Assembly (NCBI RefSeq): GCF_030362795.1
Contig: NZ_JAUCBM010000006.1
Span: forward strand, 62,001 to 126,000
Length of the DNA stretch: 64,000 bases
Origin: Pseudochrobactrum kiredjianiae
Lineage (GTDB): Bacteria > Pseudomonadota > Alphaproteobacteria > Rhizobiales > Rhizobiaceae
Reading direction: 5' to 3'
Shown: positions 61,418 to 64,000 of the stretch, one piece after another
Position numbering within the stretch: the first letter of the stretch is position 1
Layout of the letters: every line of letters starts with the position of its first letter
Position numbers and translations under genes: made by a program
Notes under the pieces: model-generated
The model's database searches: none
Seen by the model: the letters and a program-made list of their open reading frames with translations, nothing else
Told to the model about the DNA's origin: nothing

Positions 61418-61500
61418 ATTCATTTGAGCTACCGCGAACATGCGGCAATTAAAAAAATCTAGAGCGAGCGCAGTGGATACGATTAAACGCGGCACGCTCT
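61396..61500 (+). repeat. Interspersed repeat family A, copy 3, overlapping the MarR gene end
   Basis: AGAGCATGTCGCGCTCAAAT, ATTCATTTGAGCTACCGCG, AACATGCGGCAATTAAAAA, then GTGGATACGATTAAACGCG and GCACGCTCT. The first 22 bases are coding sequence. Confidence 0.88.
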
Positions 61501-61633
61501 TGGCAATATCACTCCGGCATAAAACACAAAGCTGTGTTATTAAAATGCTTTGCCCTGCTTTTCCTTTCCCTGCGCGTCTTTTTGGTCATAATCCGCCATG
61601 ACTAAATAATGCATATTCTGCGGAGGAAAAGAA

Positions 61634-62581
61634 ATGCGCTTAAAACAACTCGGACGCTCAGAGCTAAAGGTCTCGCCTTTCTGTTTCGGTGGCAATGTTT
61701 TCGGCTGGACAGCCGACGAGACAACATCTTTCGCCTTGCTCGACCGTCTGTTCGATGCAGAGCTGACATTTATCGATACAGCCAATGTCTATTCCCGCTG
61801 GGTAGAAGGACATAAGGGTGGTGAGTCGGAAACTGTCATCGGAAACTGGCTCAAAAGCCGTGGCAACCGTGACAAGATAACAATCGCCACCAAAGTCGGC
61901 GCTGATATGGGTGAAGGCTTTACCATGGCACCTGCCCATATCCGCGAATGTGTTGATGCTTCTCTCAAACGCCTGCAAACGGATTATATTGACCTCTATC
62001 AGTCGCATTATGATGATCCGAACACCCCGTTTGAGGATGTGCTGGGTACATTTCAGGATCTTATCAAAGCCGGTAAAGTACGCGCAATCGGCGCCTCCAA
62101 TATCACCGGCGAGCGCCTGCAAACGGCATTAGACACCTCTGCGAAACATAATCTGCCACGTTATGACTCATTGCAGCCGCTTTATAATCTCTACGACCGC
62201 GATGCTTATGAAACCACGCTGGAACCGGTGGTGAGCGCCAATCAGGTCAGCGTCATCCCTTATTATACATTGGCGGCAGGCTTCCTCACCGGTAAGTATC
62301 GCACCGAAAAAGATTTAGGTATCAGCCCGCGTGGTAACAGAGTAGGCACCACCTATCTCAATGAGCGTGGCTTGAAAATCCTCACAGCAATGGATCAGGT
62401 TGCAGAGCGCTATAGCGTGACAGTGGCGCAAATCGCAGTTGCATGGCTGATGGCACAACCATCAATCACCACACCAATTGCCAGCGCCACCAAAATTGAC
62501 CAGCTGGAAGAACTCATCAAAGCCACACACCTGACGCTGGATCAGGACGCACTGGATGTTCTGAACAAAGCCAGCGCATAA
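61634..62581 (+). CDS. Aldo/keto reductase
   Basis: A 315-residue NADPH-dependent TIM-barrel oxidoreductase. Catalytic residues: D in FIDTANVYSRW (with the Tyr of VY), lysine in ITIATKVGADMG and His in YIDLYQSHYDD; the C-terminal cofactor loop TPIASATKIDQLEEL is present. Substrate unknown. GGAGG lies seven bases before the ATG. It is in the same direction as the MarR gene but 216 bases away across a repeat. Confidence 0.93.
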   Translation: MRLKQLGRSELKVSPFCFGGNVFGWTADETTSFALLDRLFDAELTFIDTANVYSRWVEGHKGGESETVIGNWLKSRGNRDKITIATKVGADMGEGFTMAPAHIRECVDASLKRLQTDYIDLYQSHYDDPNTPFEDVLGTFQDLIKAGKVRAIGASNITGERLQTALDTSAKHNLPRYDSLQPLYNLYDRDAYETTLEPVVSANQVSVIPYYTLAAGFLTGKYRTEKDLGISPRGNRVGTTYLNERGLKILTAMDQVAERYSVTVAQIAVAWLMAQPSITTPIASATKIDQLEELIKATHLTLDQDALDVLNKASA

Positions 62582-62584
62582 AAC

Positions 62585-62623
62585 AAAAAAGCCTGCCTGA
62601 AGGATGCTTCAGGCAGGCTTTTT
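62585..62623. terminator. Bidirectional terminator between the aldo/keto reductase gene and uup
   Basis: Stem AAAAGCCTGCCTGAAG/CTTCAGGCAGGCTTTT with a 4-base loop. Confidence 0.92.
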
Positions 62624-62646
62624 ATAATTTCAACGCAAAAGAAAAA

Positions 62647-64000
62647 TCAGCCTTCGATTTCCTCACGCAGCATTTCCAGTTCCAGCCATTCTTCTTCGCT
62701 GGCTTCAACTTCACTGCGCTTCTTTTCAATCTCGGCAGCAATCTTGGCAAACTGATCAGGATTTTTTGCGTAAAATGCCGGATCAGCCATTTTCACCTCA
62801 AGCGCCGCAATTTCAGCACTCAGCTTTTCCATTTTTGCCGGCAGCGTCTCCAGTGCGAATTTCTGTTTGTAAGACAGCTTGCGCTTTTCATCGCGTTTTG
62901 GTGCCGGTGCCGTTTCCGCCGCATCACTGCGCGCAGTGGAAGCCGATTTCACCTGACGGCGCGCCAGTGCTGTTTCCTTGCGCTGCGCCATCATATCCGC
63001 ATAACCACCGGCATATTGCAGCCAGCGCCCGTCGCCTTCCGGTGCAATCACCGAGGAGACTGTGCGATCGAGAAAGTCACGGTCATGGCTGACCAGAATA
63101 ACAGTGCCCGCAAATCCGGCTACCAGTTCCTGCAACAGATCAAGCGTTTCCATATCCAGATCGTTGGTCGGCTCATCGAGTATCAGCAGATTGGCAGGGC
63201 GCGACAACACCCGTGCCAGCATCAGACGTGCGCGCTCACCACCCGATAATTCGCGGATCGGCGTGCGTGCCTGTTCCGGCTGAAACAGGAAGTCCTTCAT
63301 ATAGGAAACAACATGGCGCTGCTCGCCATTCACCACCAGCGATTCACCGCGACCATCAGTCAGATAATGCGTCAGTGTCTCATCCGGATTAAGCTCACGC
63401 TTCTGATCCAGTTCCGCAAATTCCAAATTAACGCCAAGACGGATTGTGCCGGAATCCGGCTCAAGCTTACCGGTCAGCATCGACAATAAGGTAGTTTTAC
63501 CGGCACCATTCGGCCCCACAAGACCGATACGGTCACCGCGATTGACACGAATAGAAAAATCTTTAACCAGCACACGCTCATCATAGGCTTTGCTGATTTT
63601 ATCCGCTTCAATCACCAGCTTACCAGATTCCTTCACATCGCTGGCTTGCAGCGTTGCCACGCCTTGCGCATGGCGATGGGTGCGAAACTCGTTACGCATA
63701 GAGTGCAACTCGCCAAGACGGCGCATATTGCGCTTACGGCGCGCAGTCACGCCATAGCGCAACCAATGTTCTTCGCGCACAATCTGGCGTCCGAGCTTCT
63801 GATGATCGCGCTCTTCTTCTTCCAGAACCTTATCGCGCCATTCTTCAAAATGCGCGAAACCCTGCTCAATACGGCGCGTCACACCGCGATCAAGCCAGAT
63901 GGTCGACCGGCTGACATTTTCCAGAAAACGACGGTCATGGGAGATCAGCACAATGGCAGAGCGAATCTGGCGCAATTCCTGCTCCAGCCACTCAATGGTT
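62647..64000 (-). CDS. uup: ABC-F family ATPase (Uup-like), 5' end outside the window
   Basis: The frame stays open to the window edge, so about the first 150 codons are missing; a start near 63975 would be internal (TIEWLEQE precedes it in frame). The visible part covers the H-loop of the first ATPase domain (LISHDRRFLENVSRSTIWLD), the ABC-F linker with basic helices, and a full second domain: Walker A GPNGAGKTT, signature LSGGERARLMLARVL, Walker B LILDEPTNDLDMETLD and VSHDRDFLDRT. A C-terminal coiled coil (EIAALEVKMADPAFY, KIAAEIEKKRSE) is the Uup hallmark. ABC-F proteins act on ribosomes; Uup also binds branched DNA. Confidence 0.9.
   Translation of the reverse strand, partial: TIEWLEQELRQIRSAIVLISHDRRFLENVSRSTIWLDRGVTRRIEQGFAHFEEWRDKVLEEEERDHQKLGRQIVREEHWLRYGVTARRKRNMRRLGELHSMRNEFRTHRHAQGVATLQASDVKESGKLVIEADKISKAYDERVLVKDFSIRVNRGDRIGLVGPNGAGKTTLLSMLTGKLEPDSGTIRLGVNLEFAELDQKRELNPDETLTHYLTDGRGESLVVNGEQRHVVSYMKDFLFQPEQARTPIRELSGGERARLMLARVLSRPANLLILDEPTNDLDMETLDLLQELVAGFAGTVILVSHDRDFLDRTVSSVIAPEGDGRWLQYAGGYADMMAQRKETALARRQVKSASTARSDAAETAPAPKRDEKRKLSYKQKFALETLPAKMEKLSAEIAALEVKMADPAFYAKNPDQFAKIAAEIEKKRSEVEASEEEWLELEMLREEIEG

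Noticed and set aside
1-64000. tRNA, rRNA, prophage or insertion sequence genes
   Set aside because: Looked for T-loop motifs, transposase and integrase motifs and found none.

Overview
The window looks like core chromosome of a Brucellaceae-type member of the Rhizobiales (Alphaproteobacteria). Evidence: the ruvCAB-ybgC-tolQRAB-pal-cpoB-tilS-ftsH-glmM string, the tkt-gap-pgk-fba run with a class I aldolase, zapA-6S RNA-5-FCL, the cell-cycle genes trcR (DUF1013) and gapR (DUF2312), Omp25/Omp31-type porins and a BioR/BioY pair. Base composition by eye is near 50% GC, lower than I would expect for Brucella itself, so a relative such as Pseudochrobactrum is possible (inference). I see no phage, transposase, CRISPR array, tRNA or rRNA. 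Both edges cut genes: a MarR regulator on the left and an ABC-F ATPase on the right.

Layout. 0-1.4 kb: end of a MarR gene, a HEAT-repeat DNA alkylation repair protein and a small unknown. 1.4-3.1 kb: two Omp25/31-like beta-barrels. 3.3-17.5 kb: a long minus-strand block running ruvC, ruvA, ruvB, ybgC, tolQ, tolR, tolA, tolB, pal, cpoB, tilS, ftsH, glmM (recombination, envelope constriction, tRNA-Ile modification, proteolysis, cell-wall precursor). 17.6-20 kb: DUF1465, a probable small RNA, and an OpgC-type acyltransferase. 20.4-26.5 kb, plus strand: ThiE-like, Sel1-repeat, efp, suhB-like phosphatase, and a MotA-like/OmpA-like pair. 26.6-37 kb: ABC exporter, rpmE, a racemase-fold protein without catalytic cysteines, yebC, bioR, bioY, terC, ymdB, 5-FCL, 6S RNA, zapA, DUF4164. 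37-48.5 kb: tkt, gap, pgk, PQQ-type sugar dehydrogenase, fba, a 55-residue membrane protein, prpE, trcR, quinone oxidoreductase. 48.7-58.1 kb: DUF1192, two MFS carriers (one beside a divergent MerR gene), two DUF465 proteins, purEK, rpmJ, a TPR lipid-free periplasmic candidate, pyk-DUF1036. 58.8-64 kb: N-formylglutamate amidohydrolase-like, DUF1244, gapR, DUF1428, MarR, aldo/keto reductase, uup.

The genes are mostly housekeeping: lower glycolysis and the pentose phosphate link (tkt, gap, pgk, fba, pyk), de novo purine synthesis (purEK), Tol-Pal envelope constriction with ZapA, Holliday junction repair, and translation (efp, rpmE, rpmJ). The less ordinary content is between the genes. Four families of short palindromic interspersed repeats recur; one copy sits inside the loop of a transcription terminator and others supply stop codons to neighbouring genes. 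There are probable CtrA boxes, a cluster of GANTC methylation sites before gapR, BioR boxes before bioY, MarR and MerR operators, a terminator-ended small RNA after opgC, and several unexplained dyads. No defence or secondary-metabolite system is visible. The best candidates for undescribed biology are the repeat families, the small RNA, the orphan stator-like motor pair and the cysteine-less racemase homologue.
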